Assembly: GCA_025403435.1 (NCBI GenBank)
Contig: CM046330.1
Span: forward strand, 22,528,239 to 22,592,238
Reading direction: 5' to 3'
From: Artocarpus heterophyllus
Taxonomy: Eukaryota; Streptophyta; Magnoliopsida; Rosales; Moraceae
Length of the DNA: 64,000 bases
Of the stretch, positions 46,639-57,686 are shown in pieces. The position numbers and the translations under genes were made by a program. Numbering within the stretch: the first letter of the stretch is position 1; the number at the start of each line of letters is the position of its first letter. The notes beneath the pieces are model-generated. The model ran no database searches. It was not told the DNA's origin and worked only from the letters and a program-made list of their open reading frames with translations.

Positions 46639-49567
46639 ACTTTAGGCTTCGATGATCGGTGAAGATCTTGCATTGGACACCATACAAGTAATGTTTCCAT
46701 ATTTTCAGCGCGAAAATGACTGCTATGAACTCGAGGTCATGAGTAGGATAGTTCTTTTCATAATCCCTCAGTTGTCTCAACGCGTAAGCAATCACTCTAT
46801 CATTCTGCATTAGGACTGTACCAAGGCCCATCTTAGATGCATCGCTGTAAATCACAAATCTGTCACTTCCTTTTGGAATAGTCAATACTGGAGCTATCGT
46901 TAGCCTCTTCTGCAGTTCCTAAAAACTCTTCTCACATGCTTCTATCCATTTGAACTTCTTTCCCTTGCGGGTTAGCTTTGTGAGTGATGTTGAAATTTTG
47001 GAGAAGTCTTCTACAAATCTTAGATAATAACCAACTAGGCCTAAAAAGCTCCTTATTTCACTTGCATTTGTCGGTTGTTCCCAATTGAGAATAGCCTCTA
47101 CCTTAGCAGGGTCTACCATGATTCCTTCTTTCGACATTACATGCCCCAAGAAAGACACTCTATCAAGCCGAAATTCACACTTAGAGAATTTTGCATATAA
47201 CTTATGTCTCCTTAATGTCTCCAGCACAATTTTCAAATGCTCCTCATGTTCCTCCTGATTCTTTGAATAAACAAGAATATCATCGATAAACACAACAACA
47301 AATTTATTGAGGAAGTCCTTGAATACCTGATTCATCAGATCCATGAAGGCTATAGGTGCATTCATTAGACCAAAAGGCATGACCACAAATTCATAGTGAC
47401 CATACCTCGATCTAAAGGTTGTCTTAGGAATGTCTCCTTTAATCTTCAGCTGGTGATAACCTGACCGTAGATTAATCTTTGAGAACACAAATGTACCCTT
47501 AAGCTGATAAAAAAAATCATGGATTTGAGGCAACGGGTACTTGTTCTTGATTGTTGCCTTATTCAGTTCTCTATAGTCGATGTAGAGTCTTATAGAGCCA
47601 TCCTTCTTCTTAACAAATAGAACTAGACCTCCCCATGGTGAGTGACTTGGCCTGATGAAGCCTTTGTCGACCAATTCCTTTAATTGTTTATGAAGCTCCC
47701 TTAACTCTGCTAAGGCCATTCTGTATGGTGCCTTCAAAATCAGGTTGGTGCCTGGAGCGAGCTCGATCTCGAATTCAACTTCTCTATCAAGAGGTAGGTT
47801 TGATAGATCATTTGGAAACACCTCTAAAAATTCATGTACCATTGTCACAACTTCAATCCTTATCTTTTCTTCTTGACTTTTATCTACAATGTTCACTAGA
47901 TAGCCCATGCAGCCACTAGCTAACACCTTCCTTGCTTTCATGGCAGATAAAAACATAATGGGTTTCTTTATGGACTCACCAACATACACGAACTTCTATT
48001 CACCTTCCGGATGGAAAATCACTTTTTGTTTCCATCATTCAATGGAAGCATTATACTTGCTCAGAAAATCCATCCCGAGAAGTATATCAGAATCATACAT
48101 GTCGATCATGATAAGGTTGACAAAGAGTTCCCTATCAGAAATCTGTAGACATACTGTATGCAGACAATGCATAGATATTATCACTTCCCTGGAGGGTAGT
48201 GTCGTAGTAAATCCCTGTCTAATTGGTTCCAAATGAACCCCTGACTTCTTAGCAAAGGACGATGATACAAAAGAATGCGTGGCACCTGTATCAAAGAGGA
48301 CATATGCATTAATAGAAAGACTTAAAATCTGACCTATGACCACAGTAGAGGCTTCAACAGCCACCTGTTCTTTTGTCATGGCGTAGATGCGGGCATTTGT
48401 AGGTGGGGCTTCAAGTCTACCTTGACTAATCAATGGCCCTTCTAAGGAAGCTTTCATCTGATGGAGTTAGGCTTGTGGAGCTCTCTGAGGGGTTTAAGCA
48501 TTAGTTTGGTTAGGGCAATTCTTGGCAAAATGATCTTCTCACCCATAGATAAAACACTGGTTTGTCCCCAGACGGCATTCTCTAGGATGTTTCTTCCTGC
48601 ATTTGGCACATTGTTGAATCTGCCTATTATTGGGATGGCCACCATTGTGTCTCTTGTTGCCTTGGTTTTGCTGGTTTTGAGGATTGCCCTTCCTCTTGTT
48701 ATTCTTCCAATTTTGGTTGTTGTTGTTGTTGTTGTTGTTGTTTCTGTGTGGAGGGCGGTTCTGGGTGTTTGCATTACTGGCTGGCTGACCTGACTGAGGC
48801 TAATTTCTTCTTAGCTTAGATAGGTGGAACTCAGCATGTTGAGCCCTCATAACAACCTGCTCCTAGTTTCTTGGTGGACTTGCCCCATCAACAATTGCAG
48901 CAATCTCTGGCCTGAGAACTCTGATCAGCCTTCTGATCCTTTCACCTTCATTGCTAACCATCCCTAGGCAAAGATGAGCTAATTGATCAAATTTTGCCAC
49001 TATGCCGGTAACCGACATGTCTCCCTAGCGCAGGTTCTCAAACTCATCGTAGTGCTTCCTGGTAATGTTCATGTGGAAAAACTTCATGTTGAACTCATGA
49101 ACGAAGTCAGCCAATGTCATCTCATCAACATTCCTGCTCAGTTCAATTCCATCCCACCAAATCTTGGCCTCCATGGTGAGGCAGTATGAAGCACAGAGAA
49201 CCTTCTCGTTGTCTGTGAAGCCCATAAGTCTCAAAGTGGCCTCAATCGTCTTTAGCCATCCTTGGGTGACTAATGGATCCTTAGAACCTTTGAAGTCCAC
49301 TGGCTTAACTCTCTTCCATCTGACTCGAAGGGGTTCCTGATAGGCCGCACTAGGTTCAGCAGTAGGAGCTGGTACTTCATTAACTTTTGGCTGAGGAGGA
49401 GGAGAAGGAGGTACGTCATTGTCTCGTCGTTCACCGTTGTCGCCGTTGGCCCTTAATTCTGTAATTTCTCTTCTTTGGTCCTCCAACTGCCTTTGCAACT
49501 CAATAATGATTTTCATCAACCTTTCGTTGGTCTGGGTACAGGTTTGCATTCTTCTATGGCCATCCAT
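46634..49567 (-). pseudogene. Gypsy gag, protease, RT and RNase H, element 7 right piece
   Basis: The minus-strand start is ATG 49567 (MDGHRRMQT). Order: gag with a coiled-coil-like N-terminus (QRQLEDQRREI), a Pro-rich linker and the retrotransposon gag core (about 49330-48850); an Asn/Thr-rich region and zinc-knuckle area (48780-48500, CAA-type repeat at 48715-48745); protease with DTGATHSFVSS (about 48285); RT 47989-46919 with [13 protein letters not shown] and FIDDILVYS; RNase H 46885-46634 with [12 protein letters not shown] keeps its catalytic aspartates. Breaks include stops at about 49024 and 48780 in gag, at 48034, and at 46919 after KSF. RNase H runs into the element 8 insertion at GAAGT. 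Confidence 0.9.
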
Positions 49568-49784
49568 TGTCGATTTCTTAAAAGAATAAGGAGCTTAAGT
49601 ATAATCTTCTAATTTATGAGACAGGTTTTCACTACTAAGGCATTAACCATTAGGCAACTAGGTCTTACACTTATCATCATACTTGTATCTTAACATTTAA
49701 CTTTAAAACTTACTTACTTGGAGGACTTAGATTGACGTGTGGTGATATTAATTGAAAATGAAAATCCTCTCTGATACCAAAGCC
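49568..49784 (-). other. Element 7 leader with primer binding site
   Basis: Short leader between the 5' LTR and gag. The primer-site sequence CTCTGATACCA (plus strand 49769-49779; TGGTATCAGAG in element sense) lies about five bases from the LTR and fits tRNA-Met. No gene is present. Confidence 0.75.
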
Positions 49785-52009
49785 TATAATGCCCCTTAAA
49801 GACATCACAGATGTCGTTACATTCATTCTTGTAATTGTTATTTAAGATAAACTATTTAAATAAAACATAATTTGGAAAAGATACCCCAGGATCCATGCAT
49901 ACATTTTTTTTAAAATTTTTATTAATTACTTAATTATAAACACTCTTTAAATAGTTTATCAATACCAATGTAAGTTGAACAAACTTTTAAAACATCTTTG
50001 AAAATCCACATTCACGGTTCAGCAGGCCGAACTTTGGACTTCGACAGGCCGAACTTCTATTTAAAAACAAAAAAACAAAATTCAATTTAAAACAAGTCTC
50101 AATATTACAACTGCGGAAGACAATAGATAAAACTATAAAGTTAAAGTGTCATAGTTTAAATCTTTAAAATTCATCAAATAACATACTCAAAATTATGAAA
50201 CATAGTTTATATCATTAAAATTTCCTTCTTTGGCGTTCTTCCGTTTGCAATTCATCTTGCTTAGCTCACATGCCTTTTCTTGCCCTCCTCCTATTCCATT
50301 ATTTTCTTCCCTTATCTGCAACATGATATAAAACTGAATAAGCTAATGCTTAGTAAGTACATATCATATACCACAACTTAAAACATTTTATGAATATCAT
50401 CATATACATCACCATAATAGTGCATTAAGCACAATTTCATAAGGAACATATCTTTCATTACATTATCCATATTAAAAACTTAATTCATTTTGTCTTAAGG
50501 GCCCAAGTGTTGCATCATAAACATCATTATAGGCGTGCCGTCATGAGAGGAGAATGGTAGCTAATCCTAAACTAAACATGACATCATAACATAACATAAA
50601 CATGGGTATGCAACACTTATTTAGGTTATATGTATATATAGACATAAATATATACTTAGATGTTTTGAAAGACATCATCATCGAAACATGCATAAACTTT
50701 AAACATCAAACTTTCATAATAAAACATCACGTATAATCATTGTGGAAATCATTATAAAATCATCATGAACATAGATTTCAAACTTTTCATCAACCACATC
50801 ATGTTGCAGGTGAGAATGTACTTACTTGTATAGCTTATTTAACCTTACTCGCATGTGACGTCGCCGTAGTCTTGATGTGCTCGCTCCTTAGTGTGTTCAT
50901 GTCATATATTCATTTAAAATAACAATTAACATTTATCTCAAAGAATTATTCACCATCGTATAACATCATCCATTTCCATAATACATCTACAACTCTAATT
51001 CAAGAAATACATAAACACAATTTTTCTTGACCTTTATTTATTCAAAACTCAATAACTCATAATTCTTATAAAATTCAAGTACCAAACTTGGCAAGGACAA
51101 AGTTAACATATAAACCTATCACCATGATTTTTCATTAGTCATAAAAATTTCTATTTGACAACTTAAACAAGCCACATAACTCACACTTCCAAAACTACCA
51201 GCAATAACAAAACAATGAGCAGTCCATACTTGCATTCTTATACAAATTATCCATATCTTAAAATAATTCCATAAAAATACTACATATCATAAACACTTAA
51301 AATTACAATATAGCCAAAAATCACCTTCTAATAAAATTCAAACCATCCCAATTCATGCATGGGGAGACACGAACAAAATGGCTTTCAACATATTAGGCAG
51401 TGAGTTGCATACATATTAGGTAGTGAGTTGCATACGTTTTTCATAATCCAATAAAATTAAATAAAATTACTATGACACTAAAAGTCATATTACAACTTAT
51501 GAACATATAATTATAGAACCACAAAAATATTTTATCATCCAATAAATTCATTTAATCATACAAAAACATGACACTATAAGAGTTCAACAATAGAGTTCAA
51601 CAACTTACCGACAAAAACAGTCTAAAAATCTAGCTTTAATAAAAATTCCATATCACATAAAATATTCATCATATTTTCATAGGACTTTTCAATTCATAAA
51701 TTGACATATACATAAACATATTTTCCAAATTTCATGTAAAATAGCATTCATTTGCATTATGAACAAAACACATATTTTTGTGCATCATAGATAATCAGCA
51801 ATACTTTTCTATGAGTTGCAGGGAGAAGAAAATTCATAACTCAACGTAGGAAATTCCATTTAACGTGAAATTTGGAGAAACATCAATATCACATACATGA
51901 ATAAGATATTAAAATTTTAGAACAAATAGAAATTCCTAGACAAAGATATGAGGGTCAGATTATTGGTAGACTACAATTTCAGAAATACCGAAAAAAATTG
52001 AGTTCTTAC
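49577..52009 (-). other. Predicted leader intron of element 7
   Basis: Donor AAG|GTAAGAACT (exon ends at 52010) in the LTR and acceptor TTCTTTTAAG ending at 49577, nine bases before the gag ATG. The predicted intron is 2433 nt and removes most of the downstream LTR plus the primer site. Confidence 0.45.
50010..50062. repeat. GC-rich near-palindrome units (2), inner end of element 7 LTR
   Basis: TTCAGCAGGCCGAA and TTCGACAGGCCGAA about 22 bp apart. Corresponds to the 56996-57152 array of element 9. Confidence 0.75.
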
Positions 52010-52124
52010 CTTAAACAAATTTCTACTCAAACTTCCTTGAACTTACCCCAACAAAATATCAATATCTCTTTTAAGTATTTGTAAGAAAAATAGTGGAGAG
52101 AAAAGAAAACGTGTAGAGTAGAAG

Positions 52125-52125
52125 G

Positions 52126-52155
<30 letters not shown>
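52125..52155. repeat. GA microsatellite in the element 7 LTR
   Basis: A GAGAGA run, also at 34499-34521 in the 3' LTR. In element sense it is CT-rich, just upstream of the predicted splice donor. Confidence 0.8.
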
Positions 52156-52156
<1 letters not shown>

Positions 52157-52509
52157 CATGTTAGGAAGAAGAAGTTCGTTTACGTGAAGAGTGAAATGTC
52201 GTAAAAAGAGAATACTCATCTTCTCTATAATTATTAGAAATTTTTTGACTAAAATTGGGCTTATTTGCATGGAGAATGGAGAGGATTGGGGAAAAGTCAA
52301 ATTGATTTGATTCTCTTACCATATTTCACAACTTAAAAATTGGAAATCACATCAAATCATCCAAATCATCATAAAAGTCAAACCTTTTCTTCCAAAATTA
52401 AAGAAAAAGACCAAATATGAGCTAATTAATCAAAATAAATCATCCAATCTTAACCAATCATCAAAATCATCCTTGTCACAAATTTTTGAAAAATTTTTGT
52501 TGATTGCTC

Positions 52510-52655
52510 GTCAGCACTCTTCGACCTGCCGACTGCACAGTTTGGCCTGCCGAAAGTTTTGAGGTCCAGCCAGTCAATGAAGCTCCATCGGCCTACCGTT
52601 CAGTGAGGGACGATTTGGCCTACCGAACTTGAAGGTTCGGCCTGCCGAACTGCCT
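52510..52655. repeat. GC-rich near-palindrome array (6 units), element 7 5' LTR
   Basis: Unit starts near 52521, 52542, 52565, 52588, 52615 and 52637, giving steps of about 21, 23, 23, 27 and 22 bp. The step pattern mirrors that of 62553-62690 in element 9. Confidence 0.8.
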
Positions 52656-52872
52656 TACACATTAAAGTTTAACAAAACATTAATTATTACCTAAATTATT
52701 ATAAAACATACAGCGTAATTGACATGAACACTTTGAGCACATCAATTCCACGTGACCGTCACCTATCATAACACTTAAAATAAAATGGTTAGCAACATTA
52801 TATCATATATCAATAAGGAAATTACTTTATGTCGTTACTCATTCGTTACATGAGAATTTGGCAGGCGTTACA

Positions 52873-54353
52873 TTAAGTGGGCAAACAATAACTCCTCTGA
52901 AATCATTGAACCAAGACAAACCCATTAAGGGAGGAAAAAATTTCTTTTCAATCTTTTATTTTAAGTGAAAATCATGATAGAAAACCCAAAAATGAAAAGC
53001 ATTTCTTCATCCATAAACAGTAGGGTTCAATTAATATCCTTCACAAATATAGAGGGATATGAAAAAATGAAATGTTAGATGAAGACAAGGAGCCGCCTTT
53101 GATATCGGAGGAGGTCACTGGCGTTTGGGCTGAGAGAAGAAAGCTCAAACTTACACCGACCATCGAATGAAATTGATGACAATGAGGGCCAATCACAAAG
53201 AGAGAGAAGAAATTGGGGTACTAAATTGGAGAAAAATTCTTCTCTCTAAAGAAATGCATTCAACAAATTCAAACCAAGAAATAAAAAAAAAGGCAAAAAA
53301 ATGACTACAAAAATGACTAAAATGATATTATTTTAGGTATCTACATTTTTTTAATACATTAGTTACATTTTTTTGGATTTTGAAAGAATAAAACACAAGT
53401 TAAACTTGCACTGAAGTACTGCATTTCATGTAGTGTGTGTAACTTTTTTTTTTTCAGGATAAAAAAGTAAACGTTTATATGTATAAAGACCAAGGATGAA
53501 AATATACGCCATATTGTCGACATTTCCATAACAAGATTTATATTTTGAGTCTCGATATGGACATAAGGGGGAAGGAATTTTCTTTTGGGATGTCCGTAAC
53601 ATTTCCTCAACACAAGTGAATATTCATAATTATTTAGGATATTTCTAGAAAACTCAAAATGTCCAAAAAAGGTCAGAAAATTTTTCTTTTTTGCCAAAAA
53701 CAAATTTGTAGGACTTTTTTTAATTATTTTTCAATGAAAGTGTGACTAATATTTTCAACCTAAAAACAATAAAAAGTATTATTAAAATTTGTTAGCCTTT
53801 AAATAATTTTTACTTTTTTAAAAGAATAGTCGAAAACTTCACATTCAAAATTTAAAATTTTGAAAACAAAATTTTTAATTTTTTTACTTTTTTTTCCTTT
53901 GAAATATATTTTTGTGACTTCAATCTTTTGTTTCAAAGAATATATTCATGAGATTATTCACGTTTTCATCTACACAGTGTGTATTTGGCAATCTCAATTC
54001 CAACTAAAACTTTTGGTTGCTACATCATAAAGCTCTCATATGTTATAGTGTCATAAAAAAAGTGAGGTATAGTGTAAAGCTCTCACATGCTACAATATTT
54101 TGAACAAAAACTAGTTACTACACTTCCTAAATACCCTAAAAGCTTAAAGTTTCATATCATCTAGATGTATATGTAGTATACTTCTACCATTTATCTATTA
54201 GTGTGAATTATTGCTATTCCTCATATAATTTACCTGTGAGATTGTTAATCTATTATATTAGTGTATCTTGTTATTAATAAGCATGTAAAATAGTGTTAGA
54301 ATCATAATTGATATATAATTTTGATGATTTCCTTTTATAATATGAGTGTGAAC
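52873..54353. other. Unassigned AT-rich DNA between two Gypsy elements
   Basis: No domain-bearing frame. A somewhat less AT-rich stretch at 53090-53180 has no recognisable product. At 54015-54105 there are two related TATAGTGT / AAAGCTCTCACATGCTACAAT stretches, also present near 33460-33510 in inverse orientation. It could be old host DNA or a relic repeat. Confidence 0.5.
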
Positions 54354-54589
54354 TGTAACACCCGCCTATTTTATGTAACGGATAATGTTATATTAGTGAC
54401 AACGTTAAGTAATTTTTATTGATATATGTTATGGCACATGATATTATTGTCACTAACTATTTATTTTAAGTGTTATGACAGGTGACGATTACGTGGAATT
54501 GATGTGCTCAAGTATTCATGTTATTTACATTGTATGTTTAATTATGATTCCTTAATGATTTAAATGTATGATGCATTCATGTATGTAAG

Positions 54590-54705
54590 GATAGTTCGGC
54601 AGGCTGAACCTTCAAGTTTGGCAGGCCAAATTGTCCCTCAAGCGTCTGTAGACCGATGGAAATAATCGGCAGTCCAAACTTAGGAGAATCGGCAGGCTGA
54701 TGACA
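54590..54705. repeat. GC-rich near-palindrome array, element 9 5' LTR upstream part
   Basis: About five units (TTCGGCAGGCTGAA, TTGGCAGGCCAAA, a relic, ATCGGCAGTCCAAA, ATCGGCAGGCTGA). It lacks exactly one 21 bp unit compared with the 3' LTR array. Confidence 0.8.
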
Positions 54706-56630
54706 GCTAACAAGCAGTCAGCCAAAGTCTCCTAAAATTTTGATGATGATGATTGGTTGTGATTGGATAATAATTGCCAATTGATTGGTATATTTATGGA
54801 TTAATTTCCTCATTCAAGGAAACAAAACCATTTACTTTTGATTTATTGGAATTGTTTTAAATGGTTTCCTATTTTTAGAAGGCAAAATACGGTAAGAGAG
54901 ACTAATTGATTTGACCTTCCCTCATTTCTCTCCATTCTCCAGGCAAATTAGCCCAAGATTAGTTAGAAAATTCTGATATTATAGAAAGGATAACTTCCCT
55001 CTTTTATGACATTCTCATCTTTTACAATAATTTTATTCTCTTTCTTAGAAATATTCTCTTAGACTGTTCCCTTTCTTCTTCCTTCTCCACATTCTCTTCT
55101 TCTCTTCTCCCTTTATTTTTGGTTGCAAATACTTAAAGAAATATTGAGTTTTCTTTGGGCAAATTCGAAGGAATTCGAGAAGAATCGTTTTGAGGTAAGA
55201 GTTCATTTTTGGTTTAATTTTTGAAATGAAATCCTTCTTGACATCTGGCTGCTATATCTTTCTCTACGAAATTGTTTTTGCTCTGAATTTTTAATATGTT
55301 ATTCATGTATGAGTTATGTGATGTTCCTCCAAATTTGAAGTTAATTGGATTTATCTATTGTAAGATATGAATTTTCTACCCACTGCCACTCACAGTAAAA
55401 ATGTTGTTGTTTGGTTATGATGCTCGAAAATGTGATTTTTGTTCAAGGGGTAAACGTGCTTTGTTTGCTACGAAATTGGCAAGAATGTTCATATATATGT
55501 TAAGCTATGAACTGGAAAGTCTGGCAATGATTTGATGAGTATTTTATGTTATGGAATTTTTAGTAAGACTAGGTCTAGAAACTGCTTTAACAGTAAAATT
55601 GTTGGACTTTTTGGTTATGTGATGTTTTGTGTGATTAAATGATTTTATTGGTGTTGAGATAATTTTGTGGTATTGTGATGTATGTTAATAAGTTGTTAGT
55701 AAGAATTTTAGAGTTTAACTTAATATGTTTTAATTATTTGAAAATGATGAACTCATGTAGCTCACTGTATAAGTTAATAGAGGTTAGTTTTACCACTGAT
55801 TTCAAATGTGTTTTTTGACCTACTCCGATTTTTGTTGAAGCCAATTTTTGGATATGTTAGAGTTCTATATGTCTGTTATATGAATTCATTTTTTTGTAGA
55901 TTTTTCTGTGATTTCAAATGTGTTAAACGGACCTGAGTTTTAAGTTGCTCACTGTATTGTGTTGATTGGCAGATTTTTTTTTTATGAAATAAAACTATGA
56001 CTTGTTTTTAAATATTAAATGAAATATGATATAATCTATGTTTCAAGAGATGAATGTATGTGAGATGATATATGGTAATGGATGTTATGTAGTGGTGATT
56101 AATTCATTAAAAATATATGTTAATTGCCATTTTCTTTTTAATGAATGTATGACATGAACACATTATGAAGAAGAGTACATCGAGACCGCAGTGTCGTCAC
56201 CAACAATATTAAGGTTAAGTAAGCTAGCTAGAAAAGTAAGTACATTCTCACCTGCAACATGATATGTTATAAAGGTTTGAAAATATGTTTTTGATGATAT
56301 CTATGAGGATTTTATGATGATTTCATTTAAATATTTCTTATGAAATACTTTTATATTCTTAAAAGATATGCATGTATGATGATGCTGTATTTCAAAGCAT
56401 GATAGTGTATATATATGTATATATATGTATCACCTAAATAAGTGTTGCACACCAATGTTATGTTATGATGTCATGTTTGGTTTAGGATTAGCTACCCTAC
56501 TCCTCTCATAACTGCGCGCCTACAATGATGATTATGGTGCAACACTTGGGTCCTTAAGATAAAATGGAATAAGTTTTAATATAGTCAAAGTAATGAAAGA
56601 TATGTTTCTATGAAAAAGTGCCTAGTGCAC

Positions 56631-56663
56631 TATGATGATGACGATGATAATGATGATGATGTT
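56631..56663. repeat. GAT/GAC trinucleotide microsatellite in the element 9 LTR
   Basis: A run of ATGATG / ATGACG-type trinucleotides; no function assigned. Confidence 0.7.
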
Positions 56664-56995
56664 CATAAAATATTTTAAGTTGTGAGATAATAATGTACTT
56701 ACTAAGCATTAGCTTATCCGGTTTTTATATCATGTTGTAGATAAGGGTAAGAAGGTCATGGACTAGGTGGAGGATATGAACAGGCGTGTGAGCAAAGGAC
56801 GATGATTTGGAATCAGAAGAATGCCAAAGAAGAAAGTTTTATGATTAAACCATGTTTATAATTTTGGAACATGTTATTTGATGAGTTTTTAAAGATTTCA
56901 TGAACTTGTTTTAATATTTTACCTTATTAAGTATATGGTCTTCCGCTTATTGAATCTTGTCTTTAAATTAAGTTTTCTAATGTTTTTCTTTAAAG

Positions 56996-57152
56996 TCGGT
57001 TGGCCTGCCAAACAATAATTATTGGCCTGCCGATCTTAGCAAAGTTTAAAACCTAGTTTTGTAGAGCCTCGGGCGGCCTGTCGGTGGATGAACTCTGGCC
57101 TGCCGATCTAGTTCGCCCTGCCGAAGTAATAGGTTCGGCTTGCCGAACCGAG
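56996..57152. repeat. GC-rich near-palindrome array (6 units), element 9 LTR downstream end
   Basis: Unit starts near 57000, 57022, 57073, 57095, 57113 and 57135; three neighbouring pairs are 22 bp apart. Orientation is mostly the CT-centred form. Confidence 0.8.
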
Positions 57153-57469
57153 AATGAAGATTTTGCTTAAAATTATTTAAAGTTTGCTGATTGTTTTAAA
57201 GTGTTGTGATGTTTCATGATAAAATATGTTTTTAACATTTGGTATATCTTATTTATAAAAGGATGTTTATGATCAATTATATGTTTAATAGTATTATTAA
57301 TATTATTGATTAAGTTATTGAATATGGTTTTAAAAAAATTACGCATGGATCCTGGGTATGGTTTCTTAATTATGTTTTCAATTAAGTTTTGTTCAAATAG
57401 TTTATCTTAAATAAAAGTATGTTATGTATGAATGTATGATATCTATGACGTCCGCAAGGGGGCCATACA

Positions 57470-57686
57470 AGCTTTGGTATCAAAGAGAATTTTCATTTAC
57501 GATTCATATCGCCACATGTCTATCTAAGTCCTCCAAGTAAGTATGTTTTAAACTTAGATGTTAAGATGCAAGTATGATGATAAGATTGAGGTTTAGATGT
57601 TTAATGATTAATGCTTTAGTATTAAAAACCTATCTCATAAATTAGAAGATTATTTATAAGCTCCTAATTCTTTTAGGAAATTGACA
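57470..57686 (+). other. Element 9 leader with primer binding site
   Basis: TGGTATCAAAGAG (57475-57487) is close to the tRNA-Met primer site with one change, five bases after the LTR. The rest is AT-rich and non-coding. Confidence 0.7.

Larger units (their letters stand above)
33881..52872 (-). mobile_element. Element 7: Ty3/Gypsy chromovirus (Tekay/Del-like), split by element 8
   Basis: Minus-strand Gypsy element: truncated 3' LTR 33881-35219, chromodomain and integrase 35256-36942, the element 8 insertion, then RNase H, RT, protease and gag 46634-49567, a short leader with primer site, and full 5' LTR 49785-52872 (3088 bp). RT motifs ([22 protein letters not shown]) and a C-terminal chromodomain place it in the chromovirus branch. 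Excising element 8 rejoins RNase H sequence at GAAGT. Confidence 0.92.
49785..52872 (-). repeat. 5' LTR of element 7 (3088 bp)
   Basis: Inner end TATAATGCCCC, outer end GGCGTTACA (element sense TGTAACGCC). It is similar along its length to the element 9 LTR. GC-rich units lie at both ends (50010-50062 and 52510-52655) and a GA microsatellite at 52125-52155. Confidence 0.88.
54354..57469 (+). repeat. 5' LTR of element 9 (3116 bp)
   Basis: TGTAACACCCGCC ... GGCCATACA. Contains GC-rich arrays near both ends (54590-54705, 56996-57152), a CT-rich tract at 55075-55125, a strong splice donor at 55195, a TA/TG stretch at about 56405-56432 and a GAT-rich microsatellite at 56631-56663. Confidence 0.9.
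55195..57676 (+). other. Predicted leader intron of element 9
   Basis: Donor TGAG|GTAAGAGT (exon ends 55194) and acceptor AATTCTTTTAG ending at 57676, ten bases before the gag ATG. The predicted intron is 2482 nt and covers most of the LTR and the primer site. Element 7 has the same pair of sites. Confidence 0.5.

Noticed and set aside
53359..53703. 114-codon minus-strand frame in the unassigned region
   Set aside because: Composition is typical of random AT-rich translation (Phe/Lys/Asn runs) and there are no recognisable motifs or neighbours.
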